This document shows positions 24,856-33,560 of a DNA stretch of 56,888 bases, piece after piece. Numbering within the stretch: position 1 is the first letter of the stretch; each line of letters starts with the position of its first letter. The DNA comes from a virus. A program made the position numbers and the translations under genes. The notes below the pieces were generated by a model. It saw nothing but the letters and a program-made list of their open reading frames with translations. It did no database searches and was not told where the DNA came from. The stretch lies in the IMG/VR virus record IMGVR_UViG_3300046536_000656, positions 1-56,888 of that record. One strand, given 5' to 3'.

Positions 24856-27479
24856 TAGTTCAAGGTCAGCGTGCAGGTTGTCCGGTTGCCGTTGACGTCG
24901 ACCGTGCAACTAATCACGTTCTTCGTATCGGCCGGGTCGCGGAAAACAATCGTCGAGGTCCCGCTGCCGGACGTTTTACCTCCAAGGGCGGATGCGATTA
25001 ACCTCATAGCCTGGCGAAGGGTTTCATCGGCCCCGCTCGCCCGATCTAGTAAAGCGTCGGCCGCGCTGTTGTTACCAGCCGTCGAGAGCGAATAGCCGGC
25101 CTTGTCGTTATTGGTTCCGACCTTTACCTGTCCGGTCGTCAGATCGACCTGCCCGACGCCGGTTCCCTGGCTGACCTTCATCGTGTCTCCGGCCTGGGCT
25201 GCAGTCTTTGCCTGATCGTAGGCGGCCGTCAGAGCGTAGCCCGTCTTGTCGTTGTTGGTCGTGACGGTGACCCCGCCAGAAGCCAGACGCGAGGAGATAG
25301 CCACGTCGATATTGTCCTTCAGGAGTTTGCCGACCGAACTGGCGGTCGCGAAGTCGCTCGAGGCTAGCAGGTCCTGCCAGACGGTAGCCGCTACCTGTGC
25401 GGCCGTCGGTGCCGTCGCACCCGGGATCGCATCGTACGGCAAGATCGCGAACGTGCTCGTGTTGTCTGGATTCGTCACCCAGGTCGCGACCGTCGCAATC
25501 TTCGTGCTGCCGACGTATGAGGTAATGAACTTCGCCTGCCCGGCGCCGGTTCCGCCCGTGATCAGAAGAAGATCGTTGCTGTAAAAATTATCAGTTGCCG
25601 AGGCCGATGCGTCGAGAGTGATCGTCGTCGCGGCTCCCGCCTGCGCGGTATTGCTACGAACGGTCTGCAGTCCCGTGTCTGCGGCGAAGGTCGCGCGATC
25701 GATCGCGCCGTCGGCGATCACGCTCGCGTTCACGCTATTGGCCGCGAGCGATGCGACCTTGACCTGACCGGTCACAAGATCAATCTGGCCGGCGGCCGTG
25801 CCCTGGCTGACCTTCATCGTATCGCCAGCCTGAGCTGCTGTCTTTGCCGGGTCGTAAGCCGAGGTTAGAGCATAACCAGTCTTGTCGAGGTTCGTCGCGA
25901 CCGTGACGTTCCCGCTCGCCAAACGACTCGAGATCGCCGCGTCGATGTTGTCGTGCAGCAGCTTGCCGATCGAAGCAGACGTCGAGAAGTCCGCCGAAGC
26001 AAGTAGGTCCTGCCAGACGGCCGTTGAAATCTGGCCGACCGTTGGGGCGCTCGCTCCAGGTACGACGTCGAATGGAAGGATGGCGAACGTGCTCGTGTTG
26101 TCCGGGTTCGTCGCCCATGTGCCGACGGTCGCGATCTTGGTCGCGCCAACATAGGCCGTGATGAACTTCGCCTGCCCGGCGCCGGTCCCGCCCGTGATCA
26201 AGATCATGTCGTTGACGTAGAAGCTATTCGTCGCCGAAGCCCCGGCATCGAGCGTGATCGTCGTGGCCGCGCCAGCCGCCGCCGTATTCGACCGGATTGT
26301 CTGCAGCCCAGTGTCGGCCGCGAAAGTCGCTCGATCGATCGCCCCGTCTGCGATCGCGGCGGCCGTCACGCTATTCGCCGCCAGAGATGCGACGGCGACC
26401 GCTCCGCTCGACAGGTTGATCTGGTTCGCGCCCGTTCCCGAGCTGACCTTCATGATGTCGCCGGCTTGCGACGCTGTCTTTGCCGGATCGTAAGCGCTCG
26501 TCAGAGCATAGCCCGTCTTATCCAGGTTGGTCGCTACCGTCACATTGCCGGACGCCATTCGGGAGGAGATTGCCGCATCGATGTCGTCATGCAGCAGCTT
26601 ACCTATCGAAGCGGCTGTTGAGAAATCGCTCGAGGCGAGCAGATCCTGCCAGACTGCCGTCGAGATCTGGCCGACTGTCGGGACGCTCGCGCCCGGGACG
26701 GAGTCGAATGGGAGGATAGCGAATGTGCTTGCCGCGGCTGGGTTTGTGGCCCAGGTCGCGACGGTCGCGACTTTCGTGCTGCCGACATACCCCGTTATAA
26801 ATCGCGCCTGCCCGGCGCCGGTCCCACCCGTAATGAGAATGATGTCATTGTTGTAGAAGTTGTTTGTTGCCGACGCTCCGGCGTCGAGCGTAATCGTTGT
26901 AGCGGCTCCCGCCGTCGCGGTATTCGAACGGATCGACTGAAGCCCCGTGTCGGCGTTAAGGGCTGCGCGGTTGATCGCACCAGCCGACGCGCTGACCGTA
27001 TTCACGCCCAATTGAGCGGTCGCCGTGTTGACGGCCGCGCCAACAATCTGCCGGACGTCCACCTGGGCGTTCGTGATGTACCCGGTTGCGCTCGCTCCGT
27101 AGAAGGCGTCGTAAACGGCCGGCGTCACGACATAGCAGGGCTTGAAGACGTACAGAGCGCCCGCAACGTGAACGTTGATCTCGAGCGTCCCGACCGTCGA
27201 TGTATCTGTCGCATCGAGGGTTATATAATAATTGCCAGCCTCTTTGAAGGTCGCCCCTCCCGAGTTTTTGGCCACCGGATCAGCGCTTGCCTTCGCCAGG
27301 CGGATATCGCTCGCGTTGATCGTCAGCGCGTTCTTTTCGGTATTCCCGTCTGACGGATCCAGGAACGGACCGATCAGATGGGTCTGAGCGCCAGTCGATT
27401 GCCGCAAGAAACACTGAGACCATGCTGGCGTCGAGACGGCGCAGAACAAAAGAATCCAGAGTAGCCGCAGTCGTTTCAT
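24855..27479 (-). CDS. Sec-exported protein with three 212-residue repeats
   Basis: 874 residues. Residues 1-21 are a classical signal peptide (Lys-Arg, then LLWILLFCAVSTPAW, cut likely after AWS). Residues about 40-130 are a beta-rich domain. Three copies of a 212-residue unit begin at about 168, 380 and 592 (each AIxRAxxxADTGLQ...; inside: TITLDAxASAT, LITGGTGAGQAxFIT, ISTAVWQDLLAS). The unit has no family I can name. It lies between the beta-helix protein and a small tail protein and overlaps both, so it belongs to the adhesion block. A signal peptide on a virion protein is odd: it may act outside the host cell or the virion. Confidence 0.75.
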   Translation of the reverse strand: MKRLRLLWILLFCAVSTPAWSQCFLRQSTGAQTHLIGPFLDPSDGNTEKNALTINASDIRLAKASADPVAKNSGGATFKEAGNYYITLDATDTSTVGTLEINVHVAGALYVFKPCYVVTPAVYDAFYGASATGYITNAQVDVRQIVGAAVNTATAQLGVNTVSASAGAINRAALNADTGLQSIRSNTATAGAATTITLDAGASATNNFYNNDIILITGGTGAGQARFITGYVGSTKVATVATWATNPAAASTFAILPFDSVPGASVPTVGQISTAVWQDLLASSDFSTAASIGKLLHDDIDAAISSRMASGNVTVATNLDKTGYALTSAYDPAKTASQAGDIMKVSSGTGANQINLSSGAVAVASLAANSVTAAAIADGAIDRATFAADTGLQTIRSNTAAAGAATTITLDAGASATNSFYVNDMILITGGTGAGQAKFITAYVGATKIATVGTWATNPDNTSTFAILPFDVVPGASAPTVGQISTAVWQDLLASADFSTSASIGKLLHDNIDAAISSRLASGNVTVATNLDKTGYALTSAYDPAKTAAQAGDTMKVSQGTAAGQIDLVTGQVKVASLAANSVNASVIADGAIDRATFAADTGLQTVRSNTAQAGAATTITLDASASATDNFYSNDLLLITGGTGAGQAKFITSYVGSTKIATVATWVTNPDNTSTFAILPYDAIPGATAPTAAQVAATVWQDLLASSDFATASSVGKLLKDNIDVAISSRLASGGVTVTTNNDKTGYALTAAYDQAKTAAQAGDTMKVSQGTGVGQVDLTTGQVKVGTNNDKAGYSLSTAGNNSAADALLDRASGADETLRQAMRLIASALGGKTSGSGTSTIVFRDPADTKNVISCTVDVNGNRTTCTLTLN
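25071..26978 (-). repeat. Three tandem 636-bp in-frame repeats
   Basis: Three copies of about 636 bases (212 codons) inside the 874-residue gene, starting near 26978, 26342 and 25706 and reading leftwards. Long identical stretches (for instance around the ADTGLQ and GTGAGQA codons) point to recent duplication or ongoing gene conversion. Confidence 0.8.
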
Positions 27480-30400
27480 TGTCGGTGTCTCCTGAAGAGT
27501 TCCATTAAAATAGGTGCGATCGGGTTGGTAGCTCCGGCTGGTTTAAACGTCGCGACGTTCGCCAGCCAAGGACCGCTGTTGGAAGTCCAGGTCGCGGTCG
27601 CGGTGCCGCTCGACATCGCTATCTCGTATTGATTCCGCGCATCCTGCATTTGATTGAATCCAGCGCCGATCACTTCGCCACCGTTAATGTTCGCGCCAAA
27701 ACCGAGGACGAGGTCACCCGTTGTGGCCGTTGCCGATGCCGATAAGGACGTGCCCGTCCCGTTGTTCGTCCCGGTATGGTCCAGCGGCGCCGTCTTGTCC
27801 GCGCCAACCCACTCGCTGACGTTGACCGTCAGGTAGTAGGGCGTGCTGATACCAGCCGTGTTCACCGTGATCGTGTTGGCGCCACCGGTGATATTTTTCG
27901 CGTAGTTCACGCATCCGATGACCCCGGTAGTCCCGAGATTGAGAATCGCTGACGGGTAGCTGTTTAATTGGCTGTCGGTGATGCTGCACGATCCGCCGGC
28001 ATTGCTCAGGACGCAAGAGGCGTCCGGGCAATAGGTGATGGTGATGATATTCAGGTTCCCTGTAGTCTCAGGGATCGTGAGAGTCTGGCTTAGCGTCCCT
28101 CCAGGGCCGAGAATGATGCTCGACTGCAATTGGACCAGGCAGATCTGGTTGATCACGCAACTCTGGATATACGCGCCGATGCTCCACGGCGTCGTCCGGG
28201 GGTTACCATCCGCGTCCGTCGTGAACGTTGCGGATAGATCTAAGCCGGTGCCTGCCGCAGGGCTGCCTGGGCGAATATGGAAGTTGCCGGCCGCCGCATT
28301 AACAAAGAGCGGATCGGTCATGCCTTCCGCTGTGCCGCATGGGGTGACGCTGCCGGCGTTCAGGTTGTTGCTGCACGTCTGTCCCGCCGTAGCATCGTTA
28401 ATCGCATGACCATCCATATAGAAAATGTTGTTTTTAGCAATGACGCCGCTAGGAAGACCAGAGCCAAAGTTGTCAAAGGAGAGCGCATAGCCGGAGTTAT
28501 TGAAAAGCGTATTGTTGTAGATAAAGGCTGAAGTGACCGGAGTAGAAGAAACATCAATGCCGTTGAAGTTACCGTAAACAACGTTGTTATATGCGGAGTT
28601 TCCTGCCCCAAGGCTGATAAGGATTCCGACGCACGTATCGCCTGTCACCGTGTTGTTGCGGATTACGTTCGCATGGTTGGAATGGTAAAGAACGATCGAC
28701 TGGCAATAGGTATTCGTGATTCGGTTGCCGTCTATTATCGTATTGTGAGAATCCGTCGTATCGTCGCCTACATAAACGGCATGGTCGAACGCTGAAGAAT
28801 TCGCTCGCCCTGTATCGATGATGTCGTTGTTCAGAATTGAACTGTTGCTAAGATCTCCTTCAATGGCGCTCCCTTCACTGACGTTCGTTCCATCGCCACC
28901 CGCCTTGTAGACCGTCCCATTTTTGACCGTCACGTCAGTCAACGCACTCCCCGGAGGAGCTAGGACGCCACCGCACTGGGCAACGAAATGAGCGTTGCAG
29001 TCGATATAGAAACCATCAATCGTGATGTGACTGTGGGTCAACAGAAACCCGTAGTGCGTGTTGGCTGGACGGATCTTGGCGGCGTTACGGTTCGCCGCTT
29101 GGATGATCGTCGGCGCACCCATTGAACCAACTGGCGGATTGATGTCCTGTTCGTCGTAGTTTCCATCGCCGACGATGAGCGTGTTACCGCCGACAAGGCA
29201 GCCAACTCCTCCACCAATCGTCTGCCGCGCGTGCGCGTCATCGTTTACTGTCGCCAGCGCGCACGGGTGCGTATCGTCGCCGGTCGTCCGCACGTAGTAG
29301 GTCGTCGCATTCGCAATGAAAGCCCCGGCATCCCAGGCGCCCATGCTCGGACGTGGGTTACCATCGAAGTCCGTGCAAAACGTTCCACAGAGATTCGTGC
29401 CGAACCCGGCGGCCGGGCTGCCTGGATTAACGTGGAAATCGCCAGATCCGGCGGCGGCGAAGAGTGGGTCAGTCATCCCTTCTGTTGGATTGCATCCTGG
29501 GGCTATATTGAAATTGTTGCTGCAGGTCTCGCCGGAGAAAGAGGTCATCCCATCAGTGTTGATGCCAACACCATTATTCATATAGCAGAGGTTGTTTTCG
29601 ATGGTGTTCCCTACTTGAGTGCTTCCTGAAGAACTTCTATAGATGCAACCCCCAGTATTTCCATAGATGGTATTATTCGCGAATAAAACATTTGCAGGGT
29701 CGGCATAGAAATTTACCCCGTATCCCCCATTGGTCACACCGGTGATGGTTACGTTGTAAACTTGGGTACCGCTTGTGCAATTTGCTATGAAAATCCCAAC
29801 GCGAGGACTGCCATTTATGGAGCTATTGCGCAGAATGTTATTGAGGCCAGCACCAGCGTCGCAGGAACCATTTCTGAACTGGACCGCCCCTTCTGCGATG
29901 TTGACAAACGTGTTGCCGTCGATAGTGTTATCTGATTCCTGAATGTAATAGCCTAGACCTTCATAGTTGTTGTCGAGACCGGCGCAAAATCCTCCAATGT
30001 CGTGAATATAGTTATTGGTGAATTGGTCGAAGGTAGAACCGTGCGTTCCTGGCCCAAGGTTGTCTGTGACTTCAACCGCATTTGAAGTGCTGGAGCAGTT
30101 CGAATTATCGATGTGTTGAAAATGATGTATCTCTGAATTGACGATATCGATGTGATCGCTGTGGTTCAACCGGAACCCGTCATTCGTTGCTGGCGTATTC
30201 GCCCCATCTTCCGCTATCCCGTCGAATCTGATGTAGGATCTGCTCAACATCCAAATGACGCCAACTCCGCCGGCTGGAAGATTGATCGTCGGCTTGATGA
30301 CAGCCATCCGATTATTAACAGCCTTGATGGTGGTTGGGGCACCCATCGAGCCGGACGGAATCGTGTCCGGAATGAGGGTATCGTACGTTCCGTCGTTCAG

Positions 30401-32029
30401 CATCAACGTGTCGCCGGCAAGTGCTGTCAAGCACGCAATCCCGCCCGCAACCGTCTTCTTCGCGTGCGCGTCGTCGTTCGTCGTCGCCGAGGCGCAGGAC
30501 CCTGCGTCGGAGGCGGCGGTCGTGCGAACGTAGTACGTCGCTCCCGTATAACCGGCTGGAAACGAGCAGCCGCCGGTATTGACATGCAAACGATTTTGCA
30601 CGTCGAAAGCCGACTGTCCGGCGACATCATTTAATCCGCCAACGGCTGCTCCATGGGGAAATGCGCCAGTTGACGCGTCCCACAACCTGGCAGTCGTCAA
30701 TATTCCATTGACATATTCATAAAGAACGTTAGCCCCAATATCAGATCCGCCCAATCCAGCGCCGTGAAGATTAGACGCTGCCGGGATCCAGGCATAGCAT
30801 GTACCGAGTCCTGTCGGAGCGGATGTGGATGCGTTCGTAATGTTCGCATTCGGCGGCGCTGGACTATAGTTGGTTCCATTGCCGCTGGCCACCGTGTAGT
30901 TCAGGGTCCAGGTCGTCGTGGCCGTTATCTCAAATCCAAAACTTGACGAGTTGTTAATCGAGAGGCACCCCGTGCAGAAGAATGAAGGCGACGGCGCCGG
31001 GTTCGTACCGGCCGGCGCATCTGCCACAATTCCAATGCTGGTTCCGCTGCCAAACACCGACACGTTCGAGACCTGGGTATTAAGTGCCCCTCGTGGATAG
31101 ATCCCCGCTTGATTTGGGTTGATGACGACCGCGTTTTTGATCGTGGTATTGGTCGGGAATGTTCCAGGATTTCGCGAGGCCTCCGTAGCCCCGTAATAAT
31201 CGTTCAGCGAAATGTTTCCCAACTCCTGGTTGCTGTCGGATGTGGCCGTCGCTTGAATATCGATCCCGTCATCATTATTCTCCGAGATGTTGTTTTCAAG
31301 GATGTCGCCGCTTTCCGGGTACGGATTGAACGCCGCATCGCCACGCAACACGTTACTGGAGACGAAGCCACTGGGGATATCCGCATACAACCTGGAATTC
31401 GCGTAGTTCCTCCTGTACGTGTTGTTCGACCCATTCTTTGTGACCACCGCGCTCCGGTGAAAGTAATAAAACTCGTTCTCCTCGATCAGAGAGTTCGTGA
31501 TCGCAATGAACAGCAAGTGCTCACAATTGCAATACCGGTTATTGTGGTCGAAAATGTTTCGTCGGACCGTGATGTGGTCCCCGGTATTGAACGCCAGTAG
31601 GTCATCGAACAGCCCGACTCCTGGCTGATCCGCGCTTTGAAAGTGCAAGCCGAGCACGCTCCAGTAGGAGCAGTGAGTCGCGAACATCGCAAACGTCGAG
31701 TTCATTGCAGTCGCGTCGATCAGCGCCTGCCGTTCGTTCTCTGCAACGATTGTCACGGGGTTGCCTGCCGTCCCGTTATGAGCCGTCCCACTACAGTCAG
31801 CCGAAAGGAACCCGCTATTGCTCCCGTTGTAAGTCCCGTTCCGAAGAGTCAGGGTGTCGCCTGCGGTGATGATTGGGACTGCGTGAGCAAACGTCTTCCA
31901 TGGAGACCCTGAAGACGTGCCCGGATTGGCGTCAGAACCGGTGGGCGAGATCCAGTATGTCGTGGCCGAGACTGTCCCCGGCAGCGCGATTAAAAACAGG
32001 CAAAGTAGAAAGATGATTTTCTTAAACAC
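27476..32029 (-). CDS. Giant Sec-exported parallel beta-helix protein
   Basis: 1517 residues from GTG 32029 (GGGGTAG in front). The start is chosen because it gives a perfect signal peptide (VFKKIIFLLCLFLIALPG, then TVSA). There are three beta-helix modules. They begin near residues 24 (TYWISPTGSDANPG), 496 (TYYVRTTAASDAGSC) and 913 (TYYVRTTGDDTHPC), each followed by a 'GDTL.L.dGtY' rung and many Asn-rich NNxxxxN turns, as in DUF1565/NosD-type right-handed helices. A C-terminal beta domain runs from about 1295. These folds bind or cut polysaccharide. It overlaps the next gene by 4 bases. Confidence 0.8.
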   Translation of the reverse strand: MFKKIIFLLCLFLIALPGTVSATTYWISPTGSDANPGTSSGSPWKTFAHAVPIITAGDTLTLRNGTYNGSNSGFLSADCSGTAHNGTAGNPVTIVAENERQALIDATAMNSTFAMFATHCSYWSVLGLHFQSADQPGVGLFDDLLAFNTGDHITVRRNIFDHNNRYCNCEHLLFIAITNSLIEENEFYYFHRSAVVTKNGSNNTYRRNYANSRLYADIPSGFVSSNVLRGDAAFNPYPESGDILENNISENNDDGIDIQATATSDSNQELGNISLNDYYGATEASRNPGTFPTNTTIKNAVVINPNQAGIYPRGALNTQVSNVSVFGSGTSIGIVADAPAGTNPAPSPSFFCTGCLSINNSSSFGFEITATTTWTLNYTVASGNGTNYSPAPPNANITNASTSAPTGLGTCYAWIPAASNLHGAGLGGSDIGANVLYEYVNGILTTARLWDASTGAFPHGAAVGGLNDVAGQSAFDVQNRLHVNTGGCSFPAGYTGATYYVRTTAASDAGSCASATTNDDAHAKKTVAGGIACLTALAGDTLMLNDGTYDTLIPDTIPSGSMGAPTTIKAVNNRMAVIKPTINLPAGGVGVIWMLSRSYIRFDGIAEDGANTPATNDGFRLNHSDHIDIVNSEIHHFQHIDNSNCSSTSNAVEVTDNLGPGTHGSTFDQFTNNYIHDIGGFCAGLDNNYEGLGYYIQESDNTIDGNTFVNIAEGAVQFRNGSCDAGAGLNNILRNSSINGSPRVGIFIANCTSGTQVYNVTITGVTNGGYGVNFYADPANVLFANNTIYGNTGGCIYRSSSGSTQVGNTIENNLCYMNNGVGINTDGMTSFSGETCSNNFNIAPGCNPTEGMTDPLFAAAGSGDFHVNPGSPAAGFGTNLCGTFCTDFDGNPRPSMGAWDAGAFIANATTYYVRTTGDDTHPCALATVNDDAHARQTIGGGVGCLVGGNTLIVGDGNYDEQDINPPVGSMGAPTIIQAANRNAAKIRPANTHYGFLLTHSHITIDGFYIDCNAHFVAQCGGVLAPPGSALTDVTVKNGTVYKAGGDGTNVSEGSAIEGDLSNSSILNNDIIDTGRANSSAFDHAVYVGDDTTDSHNTIIDGNRITNTYCQSIVLYHSNHANVIRNNTVTGDTCVGILISLGAGNSAYNNVVYGNFNGIDVSSTPVTSAFIYNNTLFNNSGYALSFDNFGSGLPSGVIAKNNIFYMDGHAINDATAGQTCSNNLNAGSVTPCGTAEGMTDPLFVNAAAGNFHIRPGSPAAGTGLDLSATFTTDADGNPRTTPWSIGAYIQSCVINQICLVQLQSSIILGPGGTLSQTLTIPETTGNLNIITITYCPDASCVLSNAGGSCSITDSQLNSYPSAILNLGTTGVIGCVNYAKNITGGANTITVNTAGISTPYYLTVNVSEWVGADKTAPLDHTGTNNGTGTSLSASATATTGDLVLGFGANINGGEVIGAGFNQMQDARNQYEIAMSSGTATATWTSNSGPWLANVATFKPAGATNPIAPILMELFRRHRQ

Positions 32030-32031
32030 AC

Positions 32032-32451
32032 CTACCCCAATTGCAGTTGAATCAATCCGGTCGGGCCGTTGAACGTCAGCGGCCACGACTCAGACTCGTT
32101 AAGAAAGACGGATGCCCCGTAATCAAACCAGGCGATCAGCGGATGATTGCTCGGCGTCGCGTTATAAATCACGATGTACCGGTATGGGCCGACGGACCCG
32201 TGTGACGCCTGGAGCGCAAGATCCTTGCACACCAGTTTGTACAGGCCGGCGGTCTGAGTCGATGAGATGACCGTGATATCGCGCGCGCTGCAGTGCCTGT
32301 AGCGGACTTCGTGGATGCTCGAGAGTACCCGATTTAACGGGCTGGGCTGGGTATTGGTGAGCGCGACCTTAAGGTCGTCGGACCCGAGGTTGTGAACCCC
32401 ATTGGCGAGATCCGCCACGAACTGCTGGAACAGATTGTAGACGGCCGTCAT
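32032..32451 (-). CDS. Small tail-region protein, paralogue of 24355-24855
   Basis: 139 residues. It shares the series YNLFQQFVADLANGVHNL, LKVALTNTQPS, LSSIHEVRY, PYRYIVIYNATP and LIAWFDYGAS with the protein at 24355-24855. It is the first gene of the adhesion block, directly before the 1517-residue protein (2 bases between stop and start). Function unknown, probably virion. Confidence 0.7.
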   Translation of the reverse strand: MTAVYNLFQQFVADLANGVHNLGSDDLKVALTNTQPSPLNRVLSSIHEVRYRHCSARDITVISSTQTAGLYKLVCKDLALQASHGSVGPYRYIVIYNATPSNHPLIAWFDYGASVFLNESESWPLTFNGPTGLIQLQLG

Positions 32452-32463
32452 TCATCGTCATCC

Positions 32464-33090
32464 TCAGTACGTTACTGGAATCTTGCTCAACATCGAATCG
32501 TTCGGCGCTACCTGGGGCGGCGGAGACACGGCTTCCGTGTCTCCCTGGACAACTTTCGGGACTTCCTCACGCATGCGCGCGATAAAGCCCTGAATGAATG
32601 GCATAAGCGTCGGATCTTCTTTTCCGATCGGCGGCAACTGCATTTCGATCTGCATTGCCGTATCCATTGCCCCGCCCGTCGATGGGGCGGCTGGCATCGA
32701 TGGCGGCCCCGGAGGTGGCGATCCCCCGGGACCGACTGGGCCGGCTGCAGGGACGGGAGGACCGGCGCCCGCAGACGCTGCTGGAGGGGGTGGACCTCCA
32801 GCTAGACCCGCAAGAGCGGCCGGCAAGCCGCCCATGCGTGATTGCAATTCGACGTTGAGACGATCGACGTCCGGGCCGAGAGCCGGCACCTGGCGCGCGA
32901 CCGTCGTGAGTAGCGGCTGCACCTGCTGAATCTTCTGAGTCAGATCCGGGTTGGTTGCGGCAGGTGGTGCTCCACCGCCGAGGCCGGCCAGGATAGAACT
33001 CAGATCCAACGGTCCGCCGCCCGCAGGCTTCATCTGGGCCTGGACGTCCGGCGGTGGTGGAGGCGCTAGACCAACGTCAGGGATGGGCAT
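32464..33090 (-). CDS. Pro/Gly/Ala-rich structural-region protein
   Basis: 208 residues. Low-complexity Pro/Ala/Gly runs at about 7-50 and 95-135 flank a helical part (QKIQQVQPLLTTVARQVPAL). A C-terminal helical segment (LMPFIQGFIARMREEVPKVV) follows. No domain recognised. It sits directly downstream of the portal block. It could be a virion linker or an internal head protein. Confidence 0.55.
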   Translation of the reverse strand: MPIPDVGLAPPPPPDVQAQMKPAGGGPLDLSSILAGLGGGAPPAATNPDLTQKIQQVQPLLTTVARQVPALGPDVDRLNVELQSRMGGLPAALAGLAGGPPPPAASAGAGPPVPAAGPVGPGGSPPPGPPSMPAAPSTGGAMDTAMQIEMQLPPIGKEDPTLMPFIQGFIARMREEVPKVVQGDTEAVSPPPQVAPNDSMLSKIPVTY

Positions 33091-33093
33091 GAA

Positions 33094-33288
33094 TTAGCGA
33101 CCGCCGCCCTCCGGAATACCGGTCTCGCCGTACTTCGTGCGGACATTCAGACCGTCCGCGCCAGTCTGCAGCGGAGCGTGTGTCCCCGGAGAATCAAGGA
33201 ACGGTGCGCGCGGTGCTTCGACCGTGCCCTCTTCGTGGCCCACGAATGCGCCACCGCTTGTCGGAAACTGTACTTTACCGTCAGCCAT
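33094..33288 (-). CDS. Small hypothetical protein
   Basis: 64 residues with a perfect AGGAGG ribosome-binding site. It is Gly-rich and without hydrophobic runs, so probably small and flexible. No domain recognised. Its place between portal and tail genes suggests a structural role. Confidence 0.55.
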   Translation of the reverse strand: MADGKVQFPTSGGAFVGHEEGTVEAPRAPFLDSPGTHAPLQTGADGLNVRTKYGETGIPEGGGR

Positions 33289-33311
33289 GAGAACCTCCTG
33301 AATTAGTGAAC

Positions 33312-33524
33312 TTACCGACCGGCCGATCGGCCAGGCCGACGACCACTCTTTTTGGCGAAGCGATTGGCTGTGCTGTGGAGTCGCCCGACGGCTCTGCCGA
33401 GGCGCTTCGGATCCGCATGGATTTCGTCCGTGCGCATCAGATTCTGCACGTCATCCCGAGTCTGCCATTCGTCATGGTCGGGATCCAGTGATGACGGCAT
33501 CGCCACATTGCCCTTCTTCGCCAT
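33312..33524 (-). CDS. Small basic hypothetical protein
   Basis: 70 residues, GAGAGG before ATG 33524. The core DPDHDEWQTRDDVQNLMRTD, then PKRLGRAVGRLHSTANRFA, has a conserved look known from small proteins near phage portal genes; the tail is Lys/Arg-rich. It might bind DNA or act as a head-completion peptide. Function not known. Confidence 0.6.
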   Translation of the reverse strand: MAKKGNVAMPSSLDPDHDEWQTRDDVQNLMRTDEIHADPKRLGRAVGRLHSTANRFAKKSGRRPGRSAGR

Positions 33525-33537
33525 AGAACCTCTCAGA

Positions 33538-33560
33538 CTTTAGAGTAAGCGGACTGTCAA
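33538..33560 (-). promoter_or_regulatory. Repeated intergenic element, copy 2
   Basis: Minus-strand TTGACAG (including the TGA stop of the portal gene), CCG, TTA and CTAAAGT occur in the same order and spacing as at 18462-18484. It stands between the portal gene and the 70-residue gene. A phage promoter or RNA-processing signal is possible. Confidence 0.35.
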
